The notes under the pieces were generated by a model, which did no database searches, had not been told where the DNA came from, and was given only the letters and a program-made list of their open reading frames with translations. A stretch of 64,000 bases of DNA, from contig NZ_KN708638.1 in NCBI RefSeq assembly GCF_000805335.1, positions 4,972,473 to 5,036,472 of the forward strand, in the 5' to 3' direction. The stretch's first letter is position 1, and every line of letters starts with the position of its first letter. Origin of the DNA: Streptomyces sp. CT34 (GTDB taxonomy: Bacteria > Actinomycetota > Actinomycetes > Streptomycetales > Streptomycetaceae). Shown here in pieces: positions 24,115-32,693 of the stretch. Both the position numbers and the translations under genes were made by a program.

Positions 24115-25803
24115 TCATGAGCCGGCCCCGGCCAGTTCGGCGTGCATGGTGGCGCGCAGCCGGAGGGTGCCGACCAGGCGCTGGAACGCCTCGGACCAGT
24201 AGCCGCCGGAGCCGGGCGAGGCGCCCTCGGGCTCGTCCGTGAGCGCCGTCAGCATGTCGAGCCGGTCCGCCGCGGCCGGGTCCAGACAGCGCTCGGCCAG
24301 CCCCATCACCCCGCTGAAGCTCCACGGATAGCTGCCCGCGTCGCGGGCGATGTCCAGCGCGTCGACCACCGCGCGGCCCAGGGGTTCGGACCAGGGGACC
24401 GCGCAGACGCCGAGCATCCGGAAGGCGTCCGCGAGGCCGTGCACGGCGATGAACTCGGCCACCCACAGGGCCCGTTCCTCCCCGGGTAGGACGGCCAGCA
24501 GCCTCGTCACATCCCGCGACGAGCCGCCCGGCGCCACCTCCGCGGCGGCCTGCGCGGCGCTGCCGGGCGCGCCCAGCAGCGCCCGCGCCCAGCCGGCGTT
24601 CCGCTGGCGCACCGCGGCGCGGCACCATGCGTCGAGCAGCTCGGTCCGCCGGTCGCCGGCCACCGGGAGCGCGACGATCTCCGCCGGGCCGCCGCCCCCG
24701 AGGTGCCCCGGCCAGCGGTCCAGGGGCGTCGCCTCCACCAACTGGGCCAGCCACCAGGCGCGTTCGCCCCGCCCGGAAGGGGGCCGGACAAGGACGCCGT
24801 CCCGCTGCATCCCGGCGTCGTACACGCGGGGCGGATCGATCGTGATCACGGGCTCGCCGGCGGCCCGGTCGTCCAGGGCGACGCAGCGCAGCGCGCGCTC
24901 CGCCATCCGGGCCGCGAGCGCGGAGTTGGGCAGCGCGGAGAGCAACTCGGCGGCGGTGCCGCGGACATTGCGGCTGCGGTCGGACAGCGCCTGTTCCAGG
25001 AAGGGCTCGTCGCCCGCCGACAGGACCTCGCCCAGGGAGTCCAGGAACATCAGGCGGTCCTCGGCGCGCTCGGTGGCCCAGGTGGTGGCGAGCAGCTCCA
25101 GGCCCGCCCGCGGGTCGCGGCGGCGCAACGCCGTGAGCAGGGCGACGCGTTCGGCGAACAGGCCCTCCTCCCAGAGGCGCCGTACGGCCTCCGGGTCGCC
25201 GGCACCCGGCAGCGCGGCCGGGCCGCCGAGACCGCGCAGCGCGAACCTCCACGCGTCGTTCAGCCGCGCCAGCCACAGGGCGCGCGGGCCCGCCAGGGCG
25301 AGCGCGGCGGGCCGCAGGTCCGTACGGGCCCTGGCCGCATCGAGGAGCGCGGGGAGCAACGCCTCGGGGGCGCGGTAGCCCCGCTCGACGGCGGAGGCCA
25401 GCCACTGGGGCAGGAGTTCGGTGAGATCGGGGGCCGTACCGCGGCGGCTTCCGGCGCCGGTGCCGCTGCGGTCGGCGAGCAGCAGGGCGAGCCTGCGCCG
25501 CGCCGCGGGCGGCAGCGGGGGCCGCGGGTCGGCCGGGGCCGGGGCGGGCCGCTCACCGGCCGGCGCGGGGCGCAGCGCGGCGCGCCGGCGCACCGTGCCG
25601 ACCGCCGCCGCGTCCAGCAGGGCCGCCGCGGCGCTCTGCCCGGGGCGGACGGGCACCGGCGGCGTCCGCCGCTCGGCCCCGAGCAGGGCGGCGCCGACCA
25701 GATCGGACCAGGGGGCCGGGGAGGCGGAGGGGAGCCGGGGGACAGGGGGTGTGGCGGCGGCGGTGGGCGCGGGTGTGGGTGTGGGTGTGGGAGGGGTCGT
25801 CAT
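24115..25803 (-). CDS. DUF5691 family protein
   Basis: The 562-residue protein begins with a Thr/Pro/Ala-rich leader (TPTPTPAP). A mostly helical, Arg/Leu/Ala-rich body follows, with repeated HEAT-like stretches such as LLTALRRRDPRAGLELLATTW and LEQALSDRSRNVRGTAAELLS. I see no catalytic motif or membrane segment, which suggests a cytoplasmic scaffold or adaptor. DUF5691 genes accompany SWIM, MoxR, DUF5682 and VWA genes in many actinobacteria, and this one follows the SWIM gene by 94 bases in the same direction. The ATG has a strong GGAGGAAGGG ribosome binding site. Its biochemical role is unknown. A substrate adaptor of the MoxR-VWA machine is an inference. Confidence 0.8.
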   Translation of the reverse strand: MTTPPTPTPTPAPTAAATPPVPRLPSASPAPWSDLVGAALLGAERRTPPVPVRPGQSAAAALLDAAAVGTVRRRAALRPAPAGERPAPAPADPRPPLPPAARRRLALLLADRSGTGAGSRRGTAPDLTELLPQWLASAVERGYRAPEALLPALLDAARARTDLRPAALALAGPRALWLARLNDAWRFALRGLGGPAALPGAGDPEAVRRLWEEGLFAERVALLTALRRRDPRAGLELLATTWATERAEDRLMFLDSLGEVLSAGDEPFLEQALSDRSRNVRGTAAELLSALPNSALAARMAERALRCVALDDRAAGEPVITIDPPRVYDAGMQRDGVLVRPPSGRGERAWWLAQLVEATPLDRWPGHLGGGGPAEIVALPVAGDRRTELLDAWCRAAVRQRNAGWARALLGAPGSAAQAAAEVAPGGSSRDVTRLLAVLPGEERALWVAEFIAVHGLADAFRMLGVCAVPWSEPLGRAVVDALDIARDAGSYPWSFSGVMGLAERCLDPAAADRLDMLTALTDEPEGASPGSGGYWSEAFQRLVGTLRLRATMHAELAGAGS

Positions 25804-25897
25804 GCCCTTCCTCCAGGTGGGAGTGGTGCACGGATGTGGGGCGTCGCTGGTGGACGCGGTCGGCCGGGGGCCGGGGCGCGCGGGCGCCGGGCCGGGG

Positions 25898-27325
25898 TCA
25901 GACGGCCAGCGGCACCGGCGCGGGGTCCCACACCGTCAGGGGCAGGAAGCCGCGGTGGCCGCATTCGCCGAAGACCGTGAGCGGGGCGCCGCCCGATATC
26001 GCCGCCAGCTGCCAGACGGCCGCAGCGCGCAGGCAGCGCGGGTCGAGCGGCAGCGCCGACTCGCCGTCCGCGTCGGCCAGTTGCCACCCCTCGCCGTCCC
26101 GGGCCGGTATGGGCGTGACATCGGTGAGCACCACCGGCCAGGCGTCCAGCCAGGGGTCGTCGCGCAGCGCGTCACCGTATGCGGCCAGGGCGGCGTCGAT
26201 ACCGCGGCCGGGCGGGACCGGGCCGGGCACCGCGGGGGCGTGCCGTTCGCCCAGGGCGGCGCGCAGCGGGCGGGCGGCCGGGTAGTACGCCAGGTCCGCG
26301 TCCAGCAGCAGGCCGGGGGGCAGGGCCGGGTCCAGGGGGCGGTGGCCGCCCCCGAAGGAGAGGTGCAGCGCCATCCGGCCGGTCCGCTCACCGCGCAGGA
26401 AGATCCGCCGGGTGGTCAACGCGCCGTCCTCGCCGTCCTGTTGGGCGAGGATCAGCCAGCGGTCCCGCACCGTCGCGGCATCCGGGCCGGTCAGCAGGCC
26501 GGCGGCCTCCGTGGTCAGCCCGACGCGGGAGCGGACGGTCGCCGCGAGCGGGGCCGGCAGCCGGTCGATGCCGAGGAACCCCTGGTCGAGGAGGTGCAGC
26601 AGGGCGCACTCCTCCAGGAGGCGGGACGGCCAGTCGGCGCCGGCACCGCTGATCGCACCCAACTCCCGTACTCGCGCGGCGAGTCCGGGGGCCTGCGCGT
26701 CGACCATCCGGGCGGCGGTCTCGTCCCAGGAGCCCCCGCCGGGCCCGGCTCCCGCCGAGGGGGAGGCACCGCCGGCGCGGCCCGCCGCGGCCAGGCCGGC
26801 GTGCAGCAGGTCCTCCAGGCGCTGCTCAAGTTCCCTGGCCCCGGCGGCGATCCGCCGCATCCGGCGCTCCGCCCGCCGCTCGGCGGCCTCCGGGGCCGCG
26901 GGCGCGCGGGACGGGGCGCCGCCACCGGGCGTCGCCCCGTCCGGCGGCCGTCCGGGGTGCTCGCCGCGCGCGGCCAGCCACTCGGCCGCCCACGAGGGCG
27001 GCTCCCCGGCCGCGACCGCCCCCGGCTCCCCGCCATGCCCGCCGGCGCCCGTCCCGGCCCAGAACAGCAGCAGGCCCAGCGCGTGCTGGCACGGGAACTT
27101 GCGGCTCGGACAACTGCACCGGAACGCCGGGCCCTTGACATCCACGACCGTCCGGTAGGGCTTCTTGCCGCTGCCCCTGCACTCCCCCCACACCGCGCCG
27201 TCGCGCGCGCCCGTCTCCGACCACGAGCCCGGCGCCGCGAGCCTGCCGCCCGCCGTGACTGATGCCTCGTCAGGCGCCAGTGCGAGCACCTGATCCGTCG
27301 TCCAGCGTTCCCCCTGCGGATTCAT
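25898..27325 (-). CDS. SWIM zinc-finger protein of the MoxR-VWA module
   Basis: The 475-residue protein carries a SWIM zinc finger near the N-terminus: Cys70, Cys72, Cys79 and His81 in FRCSCPSRKFPCQHALGL, matching CxC...CxH. SWIM fingers bind nucleic acid or proteins. The rest is an Ala/Arg-rich helical body and a C-terminal domain ending in DPAPVPLAV, without motifs I recognise. It leads a minus-strand operon with the DUF5691 gene and diverges from the MoxR-DUF5682-VWA operon across 169 bases that contain an inverted repeat. E. coli yehQ, next to yehL-yehM-yehP, is a comparable SWIM protein as I recall. The ATG at 27325 has only a modest GGGGAC upstream. Longer frames lack support. Confidence 0.82.
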   Translation of the reverse strand: MNPQGERWTTDQVLALAPDEASVTAGGRLAAPGSWSETGARDGAVWGECRGSGKKPYRTVVDVKGPAFRCSCPSRKFPCQHALGLLLFWAGTGAGGHGGEPGAVAAGEPPSWAAEWLAARGEHPGRPPDGATPGGGAPSRAPAAPEAAERRAERRMRRIAAGARELEQRLEDLLHAGLAAAGRAGGASPSAGAGPGGGSWDETAARMVDAQAPGLAARVRELGAISGAGADWPSRLLEECALLHLLDQGFLGIDRLPAPLAATVRSRVGLTTEAAGLLTGPDAATVRDRWLILAQQDGEDGALTTRRIFLRGERTGRMALHLSFGGGHRPLDPALPPGLLLDADLAYYPAARPLRAALGERHAPAVPGPVPPGRGIDAALAAYGDALRDDPWLDAWPVVLTDVTPIPARDGEGWQLADADGESALPLDPRCLRAAAVWQLAAISGGAPLTVFGECGHRGFLPLTVWDPAPVPLAV

Positions 27326-27346
27326 GTCCCCGACGCTACGACGCGG

Positions 27347-27413
27347 CACTGACAATCGCCCCCGCCCTCGCGGTTTCCGCAGCTCAGTGGCGGTTTCCGG
27401 GGGATTGTCAGTG
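27347..27413. promoter_or_regulatory. shared divergent promoter with 11-bp inverted repeat
   Basis: CACTGACAATC (27347-27357) and GATTGTCAGTG (27403-27413) are exact complements, each flanked by C5 or G5 on the inner side. CGGTTTCCG is repeated between them (27371-27379 and 27391-27399). Each arm contains TTGTCA facing its own gene, so the repeats may be paired -35 boxes, an operator for both operons, or both. Confidence 0.55.
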
Positions 27414-27494
27414 GCGTGGTGCAGGCTGGGAACCGCAAGCGGCCGGCGGTGAGTTCGCGGGGTGCCGGCCGCGCATCGCGACGAGGGGGAAACG

Positions 27495-28622
27495 ATGTCC
27501 GAGAACACCGAAGCGACGGCGGCCGGCGAGCGGGGCACCGCCGGCGAGGCCCTCCGGCCGCACGCGGAGGACACCTTCGCGAACGAGCTGACGGCCCTCG
27601 CGGCGGCCGACGACCGGCCGCGCCCGGAGCGCTGGCGGCTCTCACCGTGGGCGGTCGCGACCTATCTGCTCGGCGGCACGCTCGCGGACGGCACGGTCAT
27701 CACGCCGAAGTACGTCGGCCCGCGCCGGATCATCGAGGTCGCGGTGGCGACCCTGGCGACGGACCGCGCGCTGCTGCTGCTCGGGGTGCCGGGGACGGCC
27801 AAGACCTGGGTGTCGGAGCATCTGGCGGCGGCCGTCAGCGGCGACTCCACCCTGCTGGTGCAGGGCACCGCCGGCACGCCCGAAGAGGCGATCCGCTACG
27901 GCTGGAACTACGCCCGGCTGCTCGCCGACGGCCCCGGCCGGGAGGCACTGGTGCCCAGCCCGGTGATGCGCGCCATGGCACAGGGGATGACCGCGCGCGT
28001 CGAGGAGCTGACCCGCATCCCGGCCGACGTCCAGGACACGCTCATCACCATCCTGTCCGAAAAGACCTTGCCGATACCGGAGTTGGGTCAGGAGGTGCAG
28101 GCCGTCCGTGGCTTCAACCTGATCGCCACCGCCAACGACCGCGACCGCGGTGTCAGCGAACTCTCCAGCGCCCTGCGCCGCCGCTTCAACACGGTCGTGC
28201 TGCCGCTGCCCGCCACACCCGAGGAGGAGGTCGAGATCGTGACGCGGCGGGTCGCCCAGATCGGCCGCTCGCTCCGGCTCCCGTCCGCGCCCGAGGGGCC
28301 GGACGAGATCCGCCGGGTCGTCACCGTCTTCCGCGAGCTGCGGGACGGCAGCACCGCCGACGGCCGCACCAAGCTCAAGTCGCCCTCCGGGACGCTCTCC
28401 ACCGCCGAGGCCATCTCGGTGGTGACCAACGGGCTGGCGCTCGCCGCCCACTTCGGGGACGGCGTGCTGCGCCCCGGGGACGTGGCCGCCGGGATCCTGG
28501 GCGCGGTCGTCCGCGACCCGGCCGCGGACCGGGTCGTCTGGCAGGAGTATCTGGAGGCCGTGGTGCGCGAGCGCGACGGCTGGAAGGACTTCTACCGCGC
28601 CTGCCGCGAGGTGGGCGCATGA
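27495..28622 (+). CDS. MoxR-family AAA+ ATPase
   Basis: The 375-residue protein is an AAA+ ATPase with Walker A GVPGTAKT (about residues 97-104), a degenerate Walker B/pore region VEELTRIP, sensor-1 IATANDRD, arginine-finger ALRRRFN and a C-terminal lid domain. MoxR ATPases act as chaperones that remodel or load cofactors into partners, usually together with a VWA-domain protein encoded nearby. Here the VWA gene lies two genes downstream, and the stop of this gene overlaps the next start as ATGA, so the operon is tightly coupled. The ATG at 27495 follows GAGGGGGAAACG. E. coli YehL is the closest named parallel I recall. Confidence 0.9.
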   Translation: MSENTEATAAGERGTAGEALRPHAEDTFANELTALAAADDRPRPERWRLSPWAVATYLLGGTLADGTVITPKYVGPRRIIEVAVATLATDRALLLLGVPGTAKTWVSEHLAAAVSGDSTLLVQGTAGTPEEAIRYGWNYARLLADGPGREALVPSPVMRAMAQGMTARVEELTRIPADVQDTLITILSEKTLPIPELGQEVQAVRGFNLIATANDRDRGVSELSSALRRRFNTVVLPLPATPEEEVEIVTRRVAQIGRSLRLPSAPEGPDEIRRVVTVFRELRDGSTADGRTKLKSPSGTLSTAEAISVVTNGLALAAHFGDGVLRPGDVAAGILGAVVRDPAADRVVWQEYLEAVVRERDGWKDFYRACREVGA

Positions 28623-31300
28623 CCGGGGGGAGCGCGGCCGAGCCGGTGCTGCTCGGGGTGCGGCACCACGGCCCCGGGTCGGCCCGGGCGGTGCGGGCCG
28701 CCCTGGAGCAGTACGCGCCCGGCGCGGTGCTGATCGAGGGCCCACCGGAGGCGGACGAGCTGGTTCCGCTGGCCGCGCGGGACGATATGCGCCCTCCCGT
28801 GGCCCTGCTCGCCCACGTGGTCGACGACCCCGGCCGCGCGGCGTTCTGGCCGCTGGCCGAGTTCTCGCCGGAGTGGGTGGCGCTGCGCTGGGCGCTGGCG
28901 CACGGCGTTCCGGTGCGCTTCATCGATCTCCCGGCGGCACACTCGCTGGCGATGGCGGCCGAACCACCGGCGGAATCCGCGGCCGGGCCGGGTGCGCAAC
29001 CGGGGGCCGGGCCGGAGGCGGCGGCAGCGCCCGCGGCGCGGGTCGACCCCCTGCGCGTACTGGCCGAGGCGGCCGGTGACGACGATCCCGAGCGCTGGTG
29101 GGAGGACGTCGTCGAGCACCGGGGGGCATGGGGGTCGCCCCGTGCATGGGGATCGCCCCGCGAATGGGGGGCGCCCCGCGAATGGGGGTCCCCCCGCGTG
29201 AGCGCAGCCGAGCGTGGGGGAGCAGCCGAGCGTGGGGGAGGATCGGGCGCGGACGCGCTGGCTCCGTTCGCGGCGCTGGCCGAGGCGATGACGGCGCTGC
29301 GCGCGGCCCACGGGGACGGCGGGCACCGTCACGACCCGGTGCGCGAGGCCCATATGCGGCTCCGACTGCGGGCCGCGCGCCGGGAGTTCGGGGACCGGAT
29401 CGCCGTGGTCTGCGGGGCCTGGCACGTGCCCGCGCTGGCCCGGCGCACCACCGTGGCCGCCGACCGGCAGCTGCTCAAGGGCCTGCCCAAGGAGAAGACC
29501 GCGGTCACCTGGGTGCCCTGGACGCACCGGCGGCTGGCCCGGCGCAGCGGGTACGGCGCCGGAATCGCCTCCCCCGGCTGGTACGGCCATCTCTTCGGTG
29601 CCCCCGACCGCCCCGTGGAGCGCTGGCTGACCAAGGCGGCCCGGCTGCTCCGCGAGGAGGACTACCCGGTCTCGTCGGCGCATGTCATCGAGGCGGTGCG
29701 GCTCGCCGAAGCGCTGGCCGCGCTGCGCGGGCGCCCGCTGGCCGGGCTGGCGGAGCTGGACGACGCCGTCCGGGCCGTCATGGGCGGGGGCTCCGACGCC
29801 CCGTCCGCGCTGATCCACGACCGGCTGGTGGTCGGCGAGGTGCTGGGCGAAGTGCCCGAGGACGCCCCTGCCGTCCCGTTGCAGCGCGATATCGCCCGCA
29901 TTCGGCGGACGTTGCGGCTCAAGCCCGAAGCGGCGGAGCGGGAACTGGAGCTGGATCTGCGCACGGAGACCGACGCCGGACGCAGTCGGCTGCTGCACCG
30001 GCTGCGGCTGCTCGGCATCCCCTGGGGCGAGCCCGTCCGCTCCCGGGCCGGGAAGGGCACCTTCCGGGAGACCTGGCGGCTGTGCTGGGAGCCGGAGTTG
30101 ACGGTACGGGTCGCCGAGGCCGGTATCTGGGGAACGACCGTGCTCGCGGCGGCCACCGCCAAGGCCGCTGCGGACGCCTCGGCGGCTACGGCCCTCGCCG
30201 AGGTGACCGTGCTCGCCGAGCGCTGTCTGGTCGCCGGGCTCCCCGACGCCCTGCCGGTGGTGATGCGGGTGCTCGCGGACCGCGCCGCGCTGGACGCGGA
30301 CGTCGGCCACCTCGCCCAGGCGCTGCCCGCGCTCGTCCGGTCGGTGCGCTACGGGGACGTTCGGGGCACCGACGGCGCGGCGCTCCGCGAGGTCGCGCTC
30401 GGGCTGGCCGAACGGATCTTCGTCGGGCTGCCGCCGGCCTGCGCCGGGCTGGACGCGGACGGAGCGGCGCAGATGCGGGGCCATCTCGACGCCACCCAGC
30501 AGTCCGTCGGCCTGCTCGGCCAGGTGGCCGGGGCGGCCTGCTCGGCCGGGGCGACCGGGGCGGCCGGGGCGGCCGGAGAGCCTGCGGCGTCGCTGCGGCA
30601 GCGCTGGGCCGTGGTGCTGCGCACGCTGAGCGAACGGGACGCCGTACCGGGCCTGATCCGCGGCCGGGCCACCCGACTCCTGCTGGACGACGGGCAGTTG
30701 GACGACGGGAAGTTGGGCGACGGCGGGGCGGAGCGGCTGATGGCGGCGGCGCTCTCGCCCGGCACCCCGCCCGCCGACGCCGCGGGCTGGATCGAGGGCT
30801 TCGTCGGCGGCGCAGACGGCGGGATGCTGCTGGTGCACGACGAACGGCTGCTGGCCCTCGTGGACGGCTGGTTGACGAGCGTGCCGGCCGCCGCGTTCAC
30901 GGACGTGCTGCCGCTGCTGCGCCGGACGTTCTCGGAGTACGAGGCCGGTGCACGGCGCATCCTCGGCGAGCTGGTCCGCCGTGGCCCGGCCGCCGCCCGG
31001 CACCCGGCGGGCGGCCCTTCGGCCGCGGCGGCACCCGGCTTCGGCCCCGGCCTGGACCGTGACCGCGCCGCCGCCGTACTGCCCACGCTGCGGCTCCTCC
31101 TGGGGACGGACCGGGACGGGGGCGGGGACGGGAACGGGAGCGGGGGTGGAGGTGGAGACGGGGAACGCAGTGACAACGCCGATGCCGGCAATGCCGCTGA
31201 TGCCGGCAATGCCGACACCGGCGACATGGACACTGGCAACGCGTACGCCGGCAACGCGTACGCCGGCAACACCAACATCCTCATGGGGGCGGGGAGATGA
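28619..31300 (+). CDS. DUF5682 family protein with TraB/ChaN-like motifs
   Basis: The 893-residue protein starts with LLGVRHHGPGSARAVRAALE (His16, His17), then VLIEGPPEADEL (Glu40, Glu44), and later has VVCGAWHVPALARRT (His269). The spacing of an N-terminal GxxHH, an acidic E-G-P-P-E and a later GxxH is reminiscent of TraB/PrgY, ChaN and erythromycin-esterase-like enzymes. I infer a metal-dependent hydrolase-type fold. The C-terminal 500 residues are helical. Residues 169-207 are a variable linker made of WGSPRE repeats plus a 40-bp mobile element. The final 70 residues degenerate into NADAGNA repeats. Both ends overlap neighbours (ATGA), so it is translated together with the MoxR ATPase and VWA protein. 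Confidence 0.8.
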   Translation: MTGGSAAEPVLLGVRHHGPGSARAVRAALEQYAPGAVLIEGPPEADELVPLAARDDMRPPVALLAHVVDDPGRAAFWPLAEFSPEWVALRWALAHGVPVRFIDLPAAHSLAMAAEPPAESAAGPGAQPGAGPEAAAAPAARVDPLRVLAEAAGDDDPERWWEDVVEHRGAWGSPRAWGSPREWGAPREWGSPRVSAAERGGAAERGGGSGADALAPFAALAEAMTALRAAHGDGGHRHDPVREAHMRLRLRAARREFGDRIAVVCGAWHVPALARRTTVAADRQLLKGLPKEKTAVTWVPWTHRRLARRSGYGAGIASPGWYGHLFGAPDRPVERWLTKAARLLREEDYPVSSAHVIEAVRLAEALAALRGRPLAGLAELDDAVRAVMGGGSDAPSALIHDRLVVGEVLGEVPEDAPAVPLQRDIARIRRTLRLKPEAAERELELDLRTETDAGRSRLLHRLRLLGIPWGEPVRSRAGKGTFRETWRLCWEPELTVRVAEAGIWGTTVLAAATAKAAADASAATALAEVTVLAERCLVAGLPDALPVVMRVLADRAALDADVGHLAQALPALVRSVRYGDVRGTDGAALREVALGLAERIFVGLPPACAGLDADGAAQMRGHLDATQQSVGLLGQVAGAACSAGATGAAGAAGEPAASLRQRWAVVLRTLSERDAVPGLIRGRATRLLLDDGQLDDGKLGDGGAERLMAAALSPGTPPADAAGWIEGFVGGADGGMLLVHDERLLALVDGWLTSVPAAAFTDVLPLLRRTFSEYEAGARRILGELVRRGPAAARHPAGGPSAAAAPGFGPGLDRDRAAAVLPTLRLLLGTDRDGGGDGNGSGGGGGDGERSDNADAGNAADAGNADTGDMDTGNAYAGNAYAGNTNILMGAGR
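29126..29239 (+). repeat. 18-bp tandem repeats merged with a copy of the 40-bp palindromic element
   Basis: Four 18-base units starting GCATGGGG or GAATGGGG (29126-29197) run into the 40-bp element (29182-29221, the reverse orientation of the pcrA copy, 38/40 identical). Its last 18 bases, GCAGCCGAGCGTGGGGGA, are then duplicated (29222-29239). All units stay in frame and encode AWGSPRAWGSPREWGAP-type repeats and AAERGG twice. Confidence 0.85.
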
Positions 31301-31392
31301 CCACAGAGACTGGAGCGACCACGGCGACCACGGCGACCACGGCGACCACGGCGACCACGGCGACCACGGCGACCACGACAACCACAGCAACC
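31190..31392 (+). repeat. two microsatellites flanking a start/stop overlap
   Basis: Upstream of the ATGA at 31297, GCCGGCAAC/GCCGGCAAT units encode NADAGNAADAGNAD at the end of the DUF5682 protein. Downstream, about eight copies of GCGACCACG (31314-31385), decaying to ACAACCACA, encode the ATTATT start of the VWA protein. All periods are multiples of three. Confidence 0.85.
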
Positions 31393-32559
31393 ACGCCGAC
31401 CACCGAGCGGCTGCGGCGCTGGCGGCTGGTGCTCGGGGACGCCGGGGCGGACGGCACGGGATGCGAGCTGCGGGGGCGGGACGCCGCGATGGACGGGGCG
31501 CTGGAGTCGCTCTACGGACAGGGCCGGGCGGGCGGCCGGGGCGGCGGTGGCGGCGGGCGGCGCACGGCCGGGCTCGGGGCCTCGGCCCCCGGGGTGGCGC
31601 GTTGGCTCGGGGACATCCGGACGTACTTCCCGTCCTCCGTGGTGCGGGTGATGCAGCGGGACGCCATCGACCGGCTGGGACTGTCCGCGCTGCTGCTGGA
31701 GCCGGAGATGCTGGAGGCCGTGGAGGCCGACGTCCATCTGGTGGGCACACTGCTGTCATTGAACAAGGTGATGCCGGAGACGACCAGGGAGACCGCGCGG
31801 GCCGTCGTCCGCAGGGTCGTCGAGGATCTGGAGAAGCGGCTCGCCACCCGCACCCGGGCCATGCTCACCGGGGCGCTGGACCGCTCCGCGCGGATCAGCC
31901 GGCCGCGGCACCGCGATATCGACTGGGACCGGACGATCCGGGCCAACCTGAAGAACTACCTGCCGGAGTACGGGACGGTCGTCCCCGAGCGGCTGATCGG
32001 ACACGGCCGGGCCGCGCGGTCGGTGAAGAAGGACGTGGTGCTCTGCGTCGACCAGTCCGGGTCGATGGCGGCGTCGGTGGTGTACGCCTCGGTGTTCGGG
32101 GCGGTGCTGGCGTCGATGCGGGCCGTCGACACCCGGCTGGTGGTCTTCGACACCTCGGTGGTCGACCTGACGGACCGGCTGGACGATCCGGTGGACGTGC
32201 TGTTCGGGACGCAGCTGGGCGGCGGTACGGACATCAACCGGGCGCTGGCCTACTGCCAGTCGAGGATCAGCCGCCCCGCCGAGACCATCGTGGTCCTGAT
32301 CAGCGACCTCTACGAGGGCGGCATCCGGGACGAGATGCTGAAACGGGTCGCGGCGATGAAGTCCTCCGGGGTGCAGTTCGTGACCTTGCCGGCGCTGTCC
32401 GACGAGGGGGCGCCCGCCTACGACCGGGAGCATGCCGCGGCGCTGGCGGCCCTGGGGGCACCGGTGTTCGCGTGTACGCCGGACCTGTTTCCGGATGTGA
32501 TGGCGGCGGCAATCGAAAAAAGACCGCTGCCCATACCGGACATGACGGAGCAACGGTGA
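31297..32559 (+). CDS. VWA-domain protein of the MoxR module
   Basis: The 420-residue protein ends with a von Willebrand A domain. The metal-ion-dependent adhesion site DQSGS (Asp252, Ser254, Ser256) lies in VVLCVDQSGSMAASVVYASV. The MIDAS Thr falls in LGGGTDINRAL and the third Asp in VVLISDLYEGG. Such domains bind protein ligands through Mg2+ and are the usual partner of MoxR ATPases. An Ala/Arg-rich helical part (residues 95-240) precedes it. The first 33 residues are a Thr-rich ATT repeat made by a 9-bp microsatellite, unlikely to be structured. The start overlaps the DUF5682 stop (ATGA). E. coli YehP is the counterpart I recall. No signal or membrane segment is present, so the complex should be cytoplasmic. 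Confidence 0.88.
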   Translation: MTTETGATTATTATTATTATTATTATTTTTATTPTTERLRRWRLVLGDAGADGTGCELRGRDAAMDGALESLYGQGRAGGRGGGGGGRRTAGLGASAPGVARWLGDIRTYFPSSVVRVMQRDAIDRLGLSALLLEPEMLEAVEADVHLVGTLLSLNKVMPETTRETARAVVRRVVEDLEKRLATRTRAMLTGALDRSARISRPRHRDIDWDRTIRANLKNYLPEYGTVVPERLIGHGRAARSVKKDVVLCVDQSGSMAASVVYASVFGAVLASMRAVDTRLVVFDTSVVDLTDRLDDPVDVLFGTQLGGGTDINRALAYCQSRISRPAETIVVLISDLYEGGIRDEMLKRVAAMKSSGVQFVTLPALSDEGAPAYDREHAAALAALGAPVFACTPDLFPDVMAAAIEKRPLPIPDMTEQR

Positions 32560-32693
32560 CAGGAGTGCCGGAGGGACTTGCACGGCACCTGGTCGGTCGT
32601 GCAAGGATCAGCGCATCGCTCGATCACCCGTGACGCGCGCGACACCGAGGCACTGTGCCCGGGTGTCCCCGTCCGTATGGGAAGGTCCCCTCC

